From Paragordius varius (taxonomy: Eukaryota; Nematomorpha), in the NCBI GenBank assembly GCA_964247055.1, contig OZ176053.1, positions 1,922,001-1,986,000 on the forward strand: DNA of 64,000 nucleotides. Reading direction: 5' to 3'. Shown one piece after another: positions 25,701-37,409 of the stretch. The notes below the pieces were generated by a model that ran no database searches, was not told where the DNA came from, and worked only from the letters and a program-made list of their open reading frames with translations. Within the stretch, counting starts at the first letter, position 1. Every line of letters starts with the position of its first letter. The translations under genes were made by a program, and so were the position numbers.

Positions 25701-28700
25701 AAAATTATAGATTGTAAGCGTTAGTACAAATGGCAAAGTTGTTTTATGGCATTGTAATACAAAACTCCAGGATATGGAAATCGATCATGAATATGTGAAG
25801 GGAAAAATGCTCTTGTCTTCTCTAACCAATGAATTTTGCACGAATCCTGAAGGTTATAATATATACACTATTAATGTTACCATACGAAACTTTTATTGGA
25901 AATCATTTACTTATAGTTGTATGGCGTAGTTTTGATAAAATGAGAAAAAATTATTTATATTAACATACTGGAAAACAAGTAAGTAATTATAATTATGCAT
26001 ACATAATTTTTTAATACTTAATTATCAATTATTTTAAATAATATTATACGAGCAAAAGTTATATTAATTATGACATATAATATCCATTTACTTTAAATAT
26101 TATTTAAATCAGGGGGGTGTACAACACTAAAATAAATTGTTGGTAAGTTTTTACAGCCTTATGTTTAAATTATCAATAAAATATTTGTTAATGCCGCGTT
26201 CATATATCAATGTAGGTGTTAGACATGAGTTTATGAGTTTTTGAACCCTAATAATATACCATTTAACTTTTTTATTTTTTTATATTTATAAAAAATGAAG
26301 TTTTGTTTGTAATTTTATTAATACTGAAAAAATAATAAACTAAGCCATAAAAATAGATTTATTTCGTATTAATAATGAGTTATATTAGCCCGAAAACGAT
26401 AAATTATTTTTAGGGTTAATAATTGTTCAGGGGTGAATTTGAATTTTAAATGGTATATATTGGATTTGAGTTCATATATACAGTATGTATTTTGATAGTT
26501 ACCTATTTCACACTTTACTATGGCAATTTGCAACACAACAGTACTGTATGGAAAAAGAAAGGAAATAATTGTTTATTCACTATTTTGTTGCGTTTTTTCC
26601 ATACACTATTGTTGTGTTTCAAATTGCCCTACTATATTGTGAAATAAGCAACCATTAAAATGCCACTGTATATTGATAAAAAATTTTTTTATAGAAGACG
26701 AATATATACGAGACGTGATGCAAGACAAAAATAATGAGGATAGAGAATCTAACGCGTATTTATTTTATCTAACTTTTCGTTTTTAACATAAATTTATCAA
26801 GTAAATATTAATTCACATAAATGGCATATTTGGTTTATAATTTTTTTTAACACATCCTCAATTGTTAATGATAATATACCATTTATTTTGTAACCGCCAT
26901 ATACCCTTTTTAAATATATTGTTTATAAAAATGTATAAAAATATATATGTTTTATTTAGCGATAAAATCATTGGAAAAAATAGTGACGTTGAACCAACAA
27001 TCAAAATTAAATTATCATCAAATCCTCCCCCCTTAATCCGTTATAAAATTGAAAAAAAGTACAAATTGATTATTACTTGTTTTATGTTATTATAAAAAAA
27101 TTAGTGTATTATTATTAAATACCAACTCTTTTTTTAACAAACGGTCATATTATATGTATGTTAATATTAATTAAACTGTTTTTCAAAATATAAATATTGA
27201 CCTAATATAAAAACGTAATTGGCGAAATGGCTAAAGAATATATATTCTTTTGATAATTTTTCATTTGCTCAATTTTTATTTTAAACGACAATATATACCA
27301 ATTACAATTCAAATTCACCCTCAAAAAAATGGTTTTTTATGATGAAAAATTATTTATATTTTTGTTGTATTTTTTAAAAAATAAAATTTTGTTTAAAGTT
27401 GTAATAATACTGAAAAAATAATAAATTATATGCCATATGAATAAATTATATTTATGATGAGTTATATTAGTTTGAAAAACACATAATTTATTTTTAGGGT
27501 GATTTGAATTGTTCGAGGGTGAATTCAAACTGTAAATGGTATATTAATAGTAAACAATTATTGTTATGATTATATGATATTTTTATTCATTTTTTACAGA
27601 TTTTTATATGAAAAACCATCTTCAAATCATTCCACTTTACAAGAAAAACGTGACAATAATGTTAACAATTATTTTGAATCACCCTTTATTGATGCTGCAG
27701 GAGAAAAGCCTAAAAAAACTACTAACGATTTAGATTTTAGGGAATGTAATAATAAAAATAAAAATGATGAAATTAAATGGGCTGTATCAGGCCCATTCGT
27801 TATAACGTGTTGTGATTTCAATACACTCAGGGGTCTTTTAGTATCCGGAACAAATATTGGCGTTTTTTATATACATGAAATGCCAGAATTTTTACCGCTT
27901 CAAACGCTGAGGTAAACTGCGTAAAAATTATATGTATATCTTATTTTGGAACGTTGATGAAAAAATTTTTTATATATGGTAATTAAAGCTATGAAATTTA
28001 AAAATAATCTTTTTTTGCAGAAAAATGATATTTATTCCTTGGTTTTTCATATATAATCAATATGATTACAATTGGAATGTAAAATTGAATGTTTCACTTC
28101 GCTATTTTTTTTATTGGGCTAAGCTATTTTTAGAGAATAGAGATATATAAAATTGGTGTATTTTTAATAAATATTTTTTTTACCTTTAAGTCATATATAA
28201 ACATTTGTTATTGAGGCTAACGATAAAAAAATTTGCTTTATTACACATTTTGCAAATTTAGGGCATAAGGATGTGTTTCGAATATTAAGAAATCTACATA
28301 GTTTGGTTTTGGCACCATATGCCCATTTTATTTAAATCTTAAATAAAATTCCATATTATATAACTCAATCGTGCTCCGATTTATACATACGAAACAGTTT
28401 ATTCAAAAATTTAATATAATTGAAAAGACTTGACGTAATCATTTACAGTATGCATTTTAATGGTTATCACACTATAGTAGAGCTATTTGAAACACAGGAG
28501 TGTATGGAAAAAACAATAAAATGTTGAATAAACAATTATTTTCTTTCTTTTTTTACACCCATGTGTTGCAAATTGTCCCCTTCTATATCGTGAAATAAGC
28601 AATTATTAAAATACATACTGTTAAGCCATTATCTCTGATTTAATGTATAAATACCCATTTGATATTATCATAACTACCAATATTTCGAAAAAACATTTAT

Positions 28701-31700
28701 CATGTTAACTGCCAGCTTCTTTTTATAAACGATATGGATTTATAACCAATCAATCAAACAAACCTAAACCTCACCTTAGTCAACTATTATTAACATCTAT
28801 GAATACACGAAATATATATATAATTAACACATAGTTTACCAGAACATAACCCGTTGAATGCCATAACAGTTAACCCAAGTGGGGAATGGATAGCTTTAGC
28901 AACCGCTATAACTGGTAATCTCGTGGTTTGGGAATGGCAAACCTCCAATTTTGTCCTAAATCAACGCGGTCATTTCAATGATGTTTGTGTTTTAGCTTAT
29001 GGACCTGACAACTCACGCCTAGCTTCGGGTTGTTGGGATGGAAAAGTTTAGTTTTATTTTGCGGTTAATTTTTTTTCTGAAAAAAATCCTGAAAATTTTG
29101 GTTTTATTTCAAAAAAAAATTTTTTCACTTTTGTACACATGACTTTTTATGTTTAGATTTGGGTTGTTTGGGATGGAAAATTAGTTTTAATTTTTTTTAA
29201 GGTAAATTTGTTAGATTTAATATTATAAATTATTCTGATTTATGAGATTGTTATTAAGATACAATAAGTAGTATAATGAAGAATTATAAAATTAACCTGT
29301 TAAAATTAGAATTATTTAAAATGTTTTTCTCAGGTTTTTGATTGATTTTATTCATATAATTATTTAAGAAAAGTATCTTTGTTTTTACCGTATGTTTTGA
29401 TTACAAATTAATAAATATGATAGATTTTGATTCTTTTTTAGTTTCTGACACCAATGTTTACTAATATAAATGTAATGTACTCTTTTGAAAGTTTATATTT
29501 TTTTATGGCGGTTTACATAATTATGTAAAAAACAGAATCAAACTAAATTTTTAGATTTCATAACTTTAATATTCATTATTAAATTTTTCTTTAGGTGAAA
29601 ATTTGGGATACCGTGTCGGGCCTATGTCTCAAAACCTTTATGGATCATTCATCCGCTATAACGCAAATTAGGTTTGGAGCTAAAGGAAATGCTGTATTTA
29701 CCTCCTCACTTGATGGCACAGTTAAAGCTTATGATTTAGTTAGGTACGTTCCCCTTTTCTTAAAAAAAAGATTGGTTTAAAGAGTATTTTAATTGGTGCC
29801 CACCCAAAGAGAAGTTTTTTACCTAAATAATAATTAAAGTAAAGAATTTGATAAATATTTTACTTTTGAAATATGTGCTATTTATTTATAACTTTTTGGC
29901 TAATAAATGGGTTTTATTGCTATTACCAATGAATTTCATCAAAAATGTTTTTTGATAAATTGTTTAAAACTTTATTGTTAAAAAACTGCGTACGTTTTTT
30001 CTACCTATGGAAGAAAAGCATTTTTACAGTTATCTTTATATACATACGCTTTTTTGATTTTTTATATGCGCTATTTTATTCTAAATAATATATATTTCTT
30101 TTTTTATTAGATTCAAATAGCGACGCACAACTATACTAAAATAATTAATAAATTTATTAAAGTATTAATTTTTTCCACTAAACCATTGATCGCCCTACAT
30201 TTAAGAAAATTACCTATTAATTTAAAAAATTCACTTTCTTTATTTTTATTAGGATTAGTATTTTTTAAAAACTAAGGTAGTACACTTGCACAAATATTTT
30301 GGATAAGAAATTTTTTTACAATTTCAATTTTATTTCACATAATTTTTGAAAAACTTGGAAATAATTATTATTTTTATAATTGCATTTATAAATATCCTTG
30401 TATATTTTTTAAAATTTGTATGGTAGGTGTTTGTTTAGTTATGAATAATTTTTATCATTTATTATAGAATGAAATGTTTTCGAACATTTTCCTGTCCAGT
30501 ACCAGAAGATAGTTCCAGGACTCATCAATTATCAAGCTTAGCTTTAGATAATTCATCTGGTATCTATTTATTTTCGTTATCAATAAAAAAAGGGGGTTAA
30601 AATACTTTTTACACCCATATTTAAAATTTTTATTCTAATCTTAGATTTTTTTAATATATCACTCTTAATATGTCTATAATATAAAAAATAATTATACTAT
30701 TTTTTAAAAAAGACTCAATTTTTTATGCATCATATATAATTTGTTCTTTAATTATCCAGGTAATACTTTTGCCAGCCAACTTTCAACCCAATTCGTATTT
30801 GCCGGTTCAAGTTTGTCCTTTGAAATATATTTGTGGAGCTGTAAAACAGGACAACTCCTTGAAGTGTTTACTTTGTTTTTTTTTTCGTTTTTTATAAACA
30901 CATTTTTTGAATTATTTTTAACATAAATTACATATATATCCATGTTTACAGTAAAAACTGAAATTATACGGACAAAACGTAAAAACATAAAGACAAATAT
31001 TTTTTTCTAAAAGACAACCATATTTTTTATATCTTGATGTTTAAAAAGGCAAAGTTTGAAATAGATATATATATATATATATATAACACAATTAATTATA
31101 TATTTTACAATTGTAATGATGAGAAACATTAAGGTTTTACAAAGTATGGTTGGTTGGTTGGTTGTCTTTTTGAAAAAAATATTTGTCTTTAAATTTATAC
31201 GTTCGCCGTATAATTTTAATTTTATTATTTTTTGTTTAAAAAATTATTAATTTCTATTTTGTCAAAATATTTATTTATTAAAGACGCTTAGCGGTCACAG
31301 TGGTCCAATTAGTGCCCTTGAATTCGATGCACAAAATTGTATCCTTATTAGCGCAAGTTGGGACCAAACTATAAAAACTTGGGATGTTTTAGGTTCTAAA
31401 ACCTGTACAGAAACGATAATTGTCGGTTCAGAAGGTCAGTTAATTTTTTTTAAAACTAAACCTCAAACATTGGCCGATTATTTTTTTAGCTTAATTGCAA
31501 TTTTTACTTCAATTTTTGCATTTAACTGAAAATTATAATAAAAATATTAAATTCTTGTGTAAAAAAAAACTTTACTAGTATATATATTAAAAAATAATAG
31601 ATAGCTTTTATGTTTTTTAATGCTCTATAGATATAATGTTTATTACATTTTATATATATTTTTTGTAATAATAGTTGATTTTACAAAAAGCTTCAATATA

Positions 31701-32034
31701 AAAACTAAAAATTTACCCCAAATTAGAAATGAAATTTAAAAAAATGTATTTGTAATTTTAAGACAAAATGCAAGTAAAAACTTTTTATGCGGACAATACG
31801 TAAAAATATAAAGACAAATATATTTTTCTAAACAACCATACTTTCCAAATCGAGATTTAATATAACTCATCTTCAAATGGCAAAGTGTGGATATATATAA
31901 TACTAAGAAAATCAATTCTATATTCAATTTTAACTAAATAGCTTATATGGAAATAAGGTTTTAAAAAATATAATTGCTTTTTATAAAAAATATTTGTCTT
32001 TATTTTTTTACCTTTTGTCCGTATAATTTCATTT

Positions 32035-32070
<36 letters not shown>

Positions 32071-35000
32071 TTTTATATTTGTAACATATGTTATAAAATT
32101 TTATTTTTTATCGCTTAATATAAGTGTTTATGTTTAGTCCTTACTATGGCACTCCACCCTTTGGGTGGAATAATTGGAATATCTACGCTAAATGGTCATC
32201 TCAGTTTTTGGGACACAAAAAGTGCTGAGCCCTTGGGTACTATTGAAGGTGCTCAAACAGATTTACAACCTGGGCGATCACATACAGACCTTATAAAAGC
32301 AACCACAATAGCTAAATCAAAGTAGTAGCCCTAGCTAATAATCATTAATTGGTTAAAATATTTTAGTTTTTTTTAAATCAAAAGATCATTTTTGGAATAA
32401 CGCGAGAACGGGAATAATGTATGCATTTTAATGGTTGCACATTTGACATTATAGTTGGGCAATTCGCAACACAGTGGTATATAGAAAAAACAACAAAATG
32501 TTGAATAAACAATTATTTCCTTTTTTTCCATACACTCCTGTGTTGTAAATTGCCCCGCTACAGTGTAAAATAAGCAACCAGTAAATGCTTACTGTAATAA
32601 TTTTAAATAAGGGCGATTACTGTATTAATTTTCAGTAATTATGTCTCAAAAATTATAACCTTATAGGAAATCGGAAACGTCCATGATAACCAATTTGGTT
32701 AATTATTCATAGAAAAGACCGCTTATTTTTTGAGGGAGGGGGATGGTAAATTTTGAACAAAAAATTGCTTGTTTGGCAGCATGATTTGATTAGTTTATTG
32801 TTATGCGTTATTTTATAAAGCTAAGAAGGTATGTTTTCAGTTTCGTGAACATTTTAACTAAATTATTCATTTTCCATTAATTAGGGCTTTTACCGCCCTT
32901 GCTTTTAGTCCGGATGGGGAAACACTTCTGGCGGGTGGTGATTCCAAATATATATGTTTTTATGCCCTACCCTATATGGATGAAACCAATCAAACGAATA
33001 ATAATTCAAATATTGCCTGGAATCAGGTTACGCTACTCAAAAAATGGGCTATAAATCAAAACCGATCGCTTGACCGGTTAGCCAGTGATGAAAGTTTGGA
33101 CCGAAGACGATTAACGGAATTTGGTATAGATAAAATAAATTTTTCACGAAAAATGGTTCATTAAAATCTCGTATATCATGTTTCTATACCTTACTAATTT
33201 ACAATTAAACTTTTTAAACACTTTTTTATGCTTAAATCTTTTGTGAATTCACGTTTGTATCTCCTATTAATTTCCATTTTTTCAATTACTCCTTTAATTA
33301 CGAAATTAAGTACATTTAATTCCTAATCATAAGTTACCACGTTTTCCTCAATATACTAAAAAACAATAAAACGCAATCATCATACTGTATGTTTAGTTTA
33401 ATTACATATATAAAGTAGCGTATGGCATAAAACAATGTTAGTCCATAAAAGAATAATTTTCTGAAAAACAACTCTAGTTGTATATTATCATATCCATAAT
33501 GAGCCCTTTTTTAAAAAATGTTTTTATTCTTCAATGATGAACTAACGTTGTTTTATGTCATACGTTACTGTATTCCATTATATATATATGGAATTTTATG
33601 TATAAATTTATTAATTATTAGGTAACTTAGCGCGCTCAGAATTTGAAGTTAATACAAACATTATGGATGACATTGAAAATGGTGGTGCTGGAACAGGGAG
33701 CAATAATTCTGCTGCTGGAATAAAAGCCATGGCAATCAAATTACCAGGCGTCCGGGCCCAAGGGGGCGTTGATGGAAGTTCGCGTTTTTTTGCGCCTGAA
33801 ATGCGTTTAACCTCAATTAACTTTTCTCCTGATGGTATATATCTACATACCATTTACATTTCAATTTCACCCTTTGAACAATGCAAATTCACCCTTAAAA
33901 ATTCAAATTCAGTCGTAAAAATATATTTCATGTTAATGATGAATTATATTATCCCGAAAACACATAACTTATTTTTAGGGTGATTTTGAATTGTTTAAGA
34001 GTGAATTTGAATTGTTCGAGGGTGAATTTGAATTGCACAAGGGTAAATTAAATTGTAAATGGTATATAAATGTTTGGGCTTAAAAATGTTTTTGATGGGT
34101 AATTATATATATTTATATGTTAATGATTGCATTGCCAATTGATTTATTATATATGGAGATGGTTAAACACCTCTATCGTATAAAATAAAATTTATGTTTT
34201 TTTGCAGTAATTACTAGCTATTTTTCGCAAGAAAATATTGTGCAAAAAATATGAAATCCAAATGAATACATTTTGTTTTTGTCTATAGTTTTAACTGTTT
34301 ACTGAATTTACATATACCTTTTGTTAACAATTTTTCCATTTTTTAACCATGTTATAACCTTTTTTCTTTTATGAGTAGAAAAGAACGATACTCAATTGCT
34401 TTTGTATGTAACTATTATATTTCAATTTTTATTTTTTTTAGATAGTTGTCGGATAACACACGATTTTCGGTTAAGCTTTATAGAGAATTTTACCTTTATA
34501 GCTTTTATTATATATTTAATAGGCCGTTCTTTTGCAACAGCATGTACTGAAGGAATACTCATTTATTCAGTTGATCCACCCCCGCGTTTATCATTAGCCC
34601 ATTATTTTGATACGGCTTTAGGTATGGATAGTAGTGTAACGCCACAAAATATTCAACATTATTTACGTCAGGATGTAAGGGAATATGGGCGTGCCTTGAT
34701 AGCTAGCTTGAAACTTGGTGACATGGAAATGTTAAAATTAACACTTATAACTATACCTGAGAATGAGGGTATGTTTTTAGCTTTATTTTATTTTATTGGT
34801 TTAGAATGTTTTAAAATATCTACATTTTTTGGATAAATATTGAATTGTAATGCTACCTTAATTCATGGTAAACTTGATTTTTTTTTCAACGCTTAAATTT
34901 TGTGTAAAATTTATTACACACTTTTAAGACTCTAGAGAAAAAAAGATTTTTTCATAACATAATATTTCCTAAAATTAAACATACGCAATATGAAAATAGA

Positions 35001-36101
35001 TTTATTTCGGTATGTAGCTTTTACAAACATTTAATAATATTTATAGTAAAAAAATGTTTTATCTATTTTTTTTTCAAAATGCTAGTTAACCGTTTAATTA
35101 AATGCCTTTCCCCACCATGTGTCTTGCGATTATCCCAAGCCCTAACTCAATGTGTCACCACGTCACAAAAAGATAAAAGTAATGAAATTTCACGCCTGAA
35201 TACAACAACTGCAGAACAATCATTAAATAACTCCTCGCCTCCCAATGTAAAACAAATACCGATTGAATTTTATATGCGTTGGATACATGCCCTATTAGTG
35301 GTTAGGGGTCCTGATGTTTTTTCCAAGTCTGCATATCAAAAAACAACATTATTATTTGATGAGCCTAAAAGCATCAATAATAAAAACCAGGATAATATAA
35401 TGCCAATATCTTCACACTTACAGATTGGACCAATCCTTATGGGATTGCGACAGGCCCTGTCATCCCGATACGATTCTTTGAGAGAAATGTAATATAAACA
35501 AAAATTATTATTGTTGTAAATTTTAAAGACGCAGCATATAAAGTGAAGGACTAATACAGTAGCGTATTGTGTAACAAACAGTTACTCTATAAATTAAATA
35601 AGTTATGTGGAATGATAGGGAAAAAATGTTTATTTGTATAACTTGTAGTGTTTTACCATACGCTACTGTAATAGTTTCTTTGCAAAGAAATGACTCTCTT
35701 TTCTTTATAACCTACCTATATGATTACTATTATTAAAGATTAAAGTGAGTGTACGCTCTACTTCTTATTTTACAACCGAAAATATAGGTTATCATTAGAA
35801 ATTAACTTTTTATAAAATAGGACTTAAAATTAGGCTTTTTACTTTATGTCTTGATAATATGATTTTTACCGTATATAAATATCATTAGAAATTAACTTTT
35901 TAAAAAATCGGATTTAAAATTAGTCTTTTTACTTTATGTCTTGATAATATAATTTTTACCGTATATAAATATCATTATTTAAGTATTTTTATATATTATA
36001 ACCTATTGATGTGCTTTTGCAGATGTAATCACAACAAATATTATGGGGAATATGCGGAAATGTTGAATGGTTTTAAAGATAATCATCTCTCTGTAAAATA
36101 A
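22723..36101 (+). CDS. PWP2: PWP2 (UTP1), small-subunit processome WD40 protein
   Basis: Twenty exons: 22723-22740, 22764-22873, 22899-22993, 23023-23122, 23147-23293, 23796-23934, 25711-25852, 26695-26755, 27600-27911, 28835-29045, 29595-29743, 30468-30559, 30760-30863, 31284-31434, 32138-32321, 32885-33123, 33622-33834, 34523-34768, 35086-35488 and 36023-36101. They join to 1,064 codons plus stop with consistent phases. The product follows human PWP2 (about 920 aa) end to end: start MKHAFQ-FSNLLGTLYRKGN, then tandem WD40 repeats (FVITCC, LSGHSGPIS, SASWDQTIKTWD, AFTALAFSPDG), then the C-terminal Utp12-type helical region. PWP2 is a UTP-B scaffold for early 18S rRNA processing in the nucleolus. 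The first four introns are 23, 25, 29 and 24 nt; the rest are 200-1776 nt and mostly carry MITEs. Exon 8 encodes an acidic linker and is the least certain exon. Confidence 0.95.
22741..23146 (+). other. Four mini-introns (23, 25, 29, 24 nt) in PWP2
   Basis: The introns are 22741-22763, 22874-22898, 22994-23022 and 23123-23146. Each starts GT, ends AG, and is needed to keep the PWP2 frame and its alignment to human PWP2 without gaps. Exon 1 supplies only MKHAFQ, matching MKFNYK of the human protein. Confidence 0.9.
24218..24472. mobile_element. MITE family F copy 1, in PWP2 intron 6
   Basis: The ends are CAGTAAATATTGAAATTATA and its inverted partner ending TTTCACTG. The characteristic block CGGA-AAAACGTAA is followed by a phrase like AAAGACAAATA and is mirrored on the right. 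Other copies are at 30949-31222, 31771-32037 and 54164-54435. Confidence 0.75.
25500..25682. mobile_element. MITE family A copy 2, in PWP2 intron 6
   Basis: The right arm is intact (three inverted 21-bp units, end AACTGTAAATGG). The left arm is decayed but keeps TTCACCCTTGAACAATT. It ends 28 nt before the exon 7 boundary. Confidence 0.7.
26269..26453. mobile_element. MITE family A copy 3 (degraded), in PWP2 intron 7
   Basis: Starts CCATTTAAC and ends TTTTAAATGG with TA flanks. The inner repeats are eroded, but the middle region matches other A copies (AATAATGAGTTATATTAG). Confidence 0.7.
26481..26668. mobile_element. MITE family E copy 1, in PWP2 intron 7
   Basis: Starts CAGTATGTATTTTGATAGTT and ends with the mirrored CATTAAAATGCCACTG, TA on both sides. 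The two halves pair over most of their length. It ends 26 nt before exon 8. Other copies are at 28446-28620 and 32417-32594. Confidence 0.8.
27298..27539. mobile_element. MITE family A copy 4, in PWP2 intron 8
   Basis: Starts CCAATTACAATTCAAATTCA and ends AAACTGTAAATGG with TA flanks. It ends 60 nt before exon 9. Confidence 0.8.
28446..28620. mobile_element. MITE family E copy 2, in PWP2 intron 9
   Basis: Starts CAGTATGCATTTTAATGGTT and ends TTAAAATACATACTG. The inner arms share GTGTATGGAAAAAA and its inverse. Confidence 0.8.
30949..31222. mobile_element. MITE family F copy 2, in PWP2 intron 13
   Basis: Starts CAGTAAAAACTGAAATTATA with the CGGACAAAACGTAA block just inside. The right arm carries the mirrored TTTATACG and CCGTATAATTTTAAT. 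The extreme right end is eroded. Confidence 0.65.
31771..32037. mobile_element. MITE family F copy 3, in PWP2 intron 14
   Basis: The arms carry GCGGACAATACGTAAAAATA and the mirrored TTTTTACCTTTTGTCCG. Both termini are eroded, so the boundaries are approximate. Confidence 0.6.
32417..32594. mobile_element. MITE family E copy 3, in PWP2 intron 15
   Basis: The left arm has GTATGCATTTTAATGGTTGC and the right arm CCATACACTCCTGTGTTG, ending AATGCTTACTG. It matches copies 1 and 2. Confidence 0.75.
33413..33570. mobile_element. MITE family D copy 2, in PWP2 intron 16
   Basis: The left arm AGTAGCGTATGGCATAAAAC is mirrored by GTCATACGTTACTG on the right, TA on both sides. Matches copy 1 at 17544-17713. 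Confidence 0.8.
33850..34062. mobile_element. MITE family A copy 5, in PWP2 intron 17
   Basis: Starts CCATTTACATTTCAATTTCA and ends TTGTAAATGG. It begins only 15 nt after the splice donor of exon 17. Confidence 0.8.
35557..35668. mobile_element. Short CAGT-ended MITE, in PWP2 intron 19
   Basis: Ends CAGTAGCGTATTGTGTAA and, mirrored, TTACCATACGCTACTG, TA on both sides. Its termini match family D but the interior differs, so it is probably a related subfamily. Confidence 0.7.
35791..35970. repeat. Two tandem 90-bp units in PWP2 intron 19
   Basis: A 90-bp segment starting ATCATTAGAAATTAACTTTT is followed immediately by a second copy with only a few differences, then the start of a third. Confidence 0.9.
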
Positions 36102-36816
36102 CATAAAAATATACTTTCTTTTCATACAACTATTGTAAAATAAATATATGCTCCACTACATAATCAACATTATTTATATATGTACTGAAGTTTGAGCATT
36201 TTTATTATAATGTTTTTCTTTAAGGTTTTTTAGTATTGCCTATATATTGCTCGAAGTTTTTTTTCATGATATATTTTGGCAGCGCATTATGTTCTTAGCA
36301 TGGCTGAGATAAGATAATAAACGGCCCGTGGTTATAATTCAAGGCATACATGTTTGATATTTTTCAGTCTCGAATCTTTTATATAGCTAAAAATAATGGT
36401 TCAAAGGCCTAGATTGCTGAGATATTAGAATACTCGGTTGAAATCTGATTATTACATTTGTTTGATATTGTATAAATTTTATTTAACACAGGAAAATTGA
36501 ATTTAAACCTAAACAAATTTCGAAACAATGTTTCTGTACTATTTATAGCTGAGGCATACCTTACGTCATCGCGAAAATGTTATGAAGTGGATATATTTTC
36601 TATTTAAATAATGTACTAAGAGGATTTGAATCAAATTCTTTTAAAATTTTAAAACAACTTTTTTTCTCATATTCTAACATATTTTAAAAATTGTTAACAA
36701 TCTCCATATTTTTAATTTATTTTAACCAATGTCGCCCATTTTCGAGGGGATAAATATTTTGGCTACATGTAAAATTTACATACTATTGTCGTTATTTTTG
36801 AATATAACATGATATA
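36102..36816. other. PWP2 3' flank and intergenic
   Basis: AATAAA at 36139-36144, 38 nt after the PWP2 stop, is a good polyadenylation signal. No gene follows before INTS13. Confidence 0.6.
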
Positions 36817-37159
36817 CTTTTTACAATTCAATTTCACCCTTAAACAATACAAATTCACCTTTGAACAATTCAAATTCCCCCTCGAACAATTCAAATTCAA
36901 CCTCAAATAAAATATGTTTTTTAAGATTAAAAATTACCTATATTTTATATATTTTTCAAAAATAAAAATTTTGTTTTAAATTAAAATAATACTGAAAAAG
37001 TAATAAACTATACCATAAACAATATTTTATATTAATAATGAGTTATAATAGTTCGAAAACACATAATTCATTTTTAGGGTGAATTTGAATTGTTCAAAGG
37101 TGAATTTAAATTGTTCAAGAGTGAATTTGAATTGTTCAAGGGTGAATTTGAAATGTTGG
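36817..37159. mobile_element. MITE family A copy 6
   Basis: The longest iterated arms seen so far: four units on the left and four on the right of the core TTCAAATTCACCC and its inverse. The termini are slightly eroded. It lies about 250 bp upstream of the INTS13 start. Confidence 0.75.
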
Positions 37160-37409
37160 TATAGTATAAAATTTTTTGAAATGATACTAAAAAAAATACT
37201 TTCAGTATAATGTGGACTAATAATTTTGATATATAAAGATATAAAAATTTCAAATAACAAACGCAAGCTAATGCCAAAAACGCTTTCCAGCTCCATTTTT
37301 CTATCAGAAACATTTATATATCATAAGGAAATTTTTTTGTGCATTGTCTCATAAAGCATAATGTTATAACTTCATATAGTGCACTATTCTGTCTTAAATC
37401 GCATCTGTC

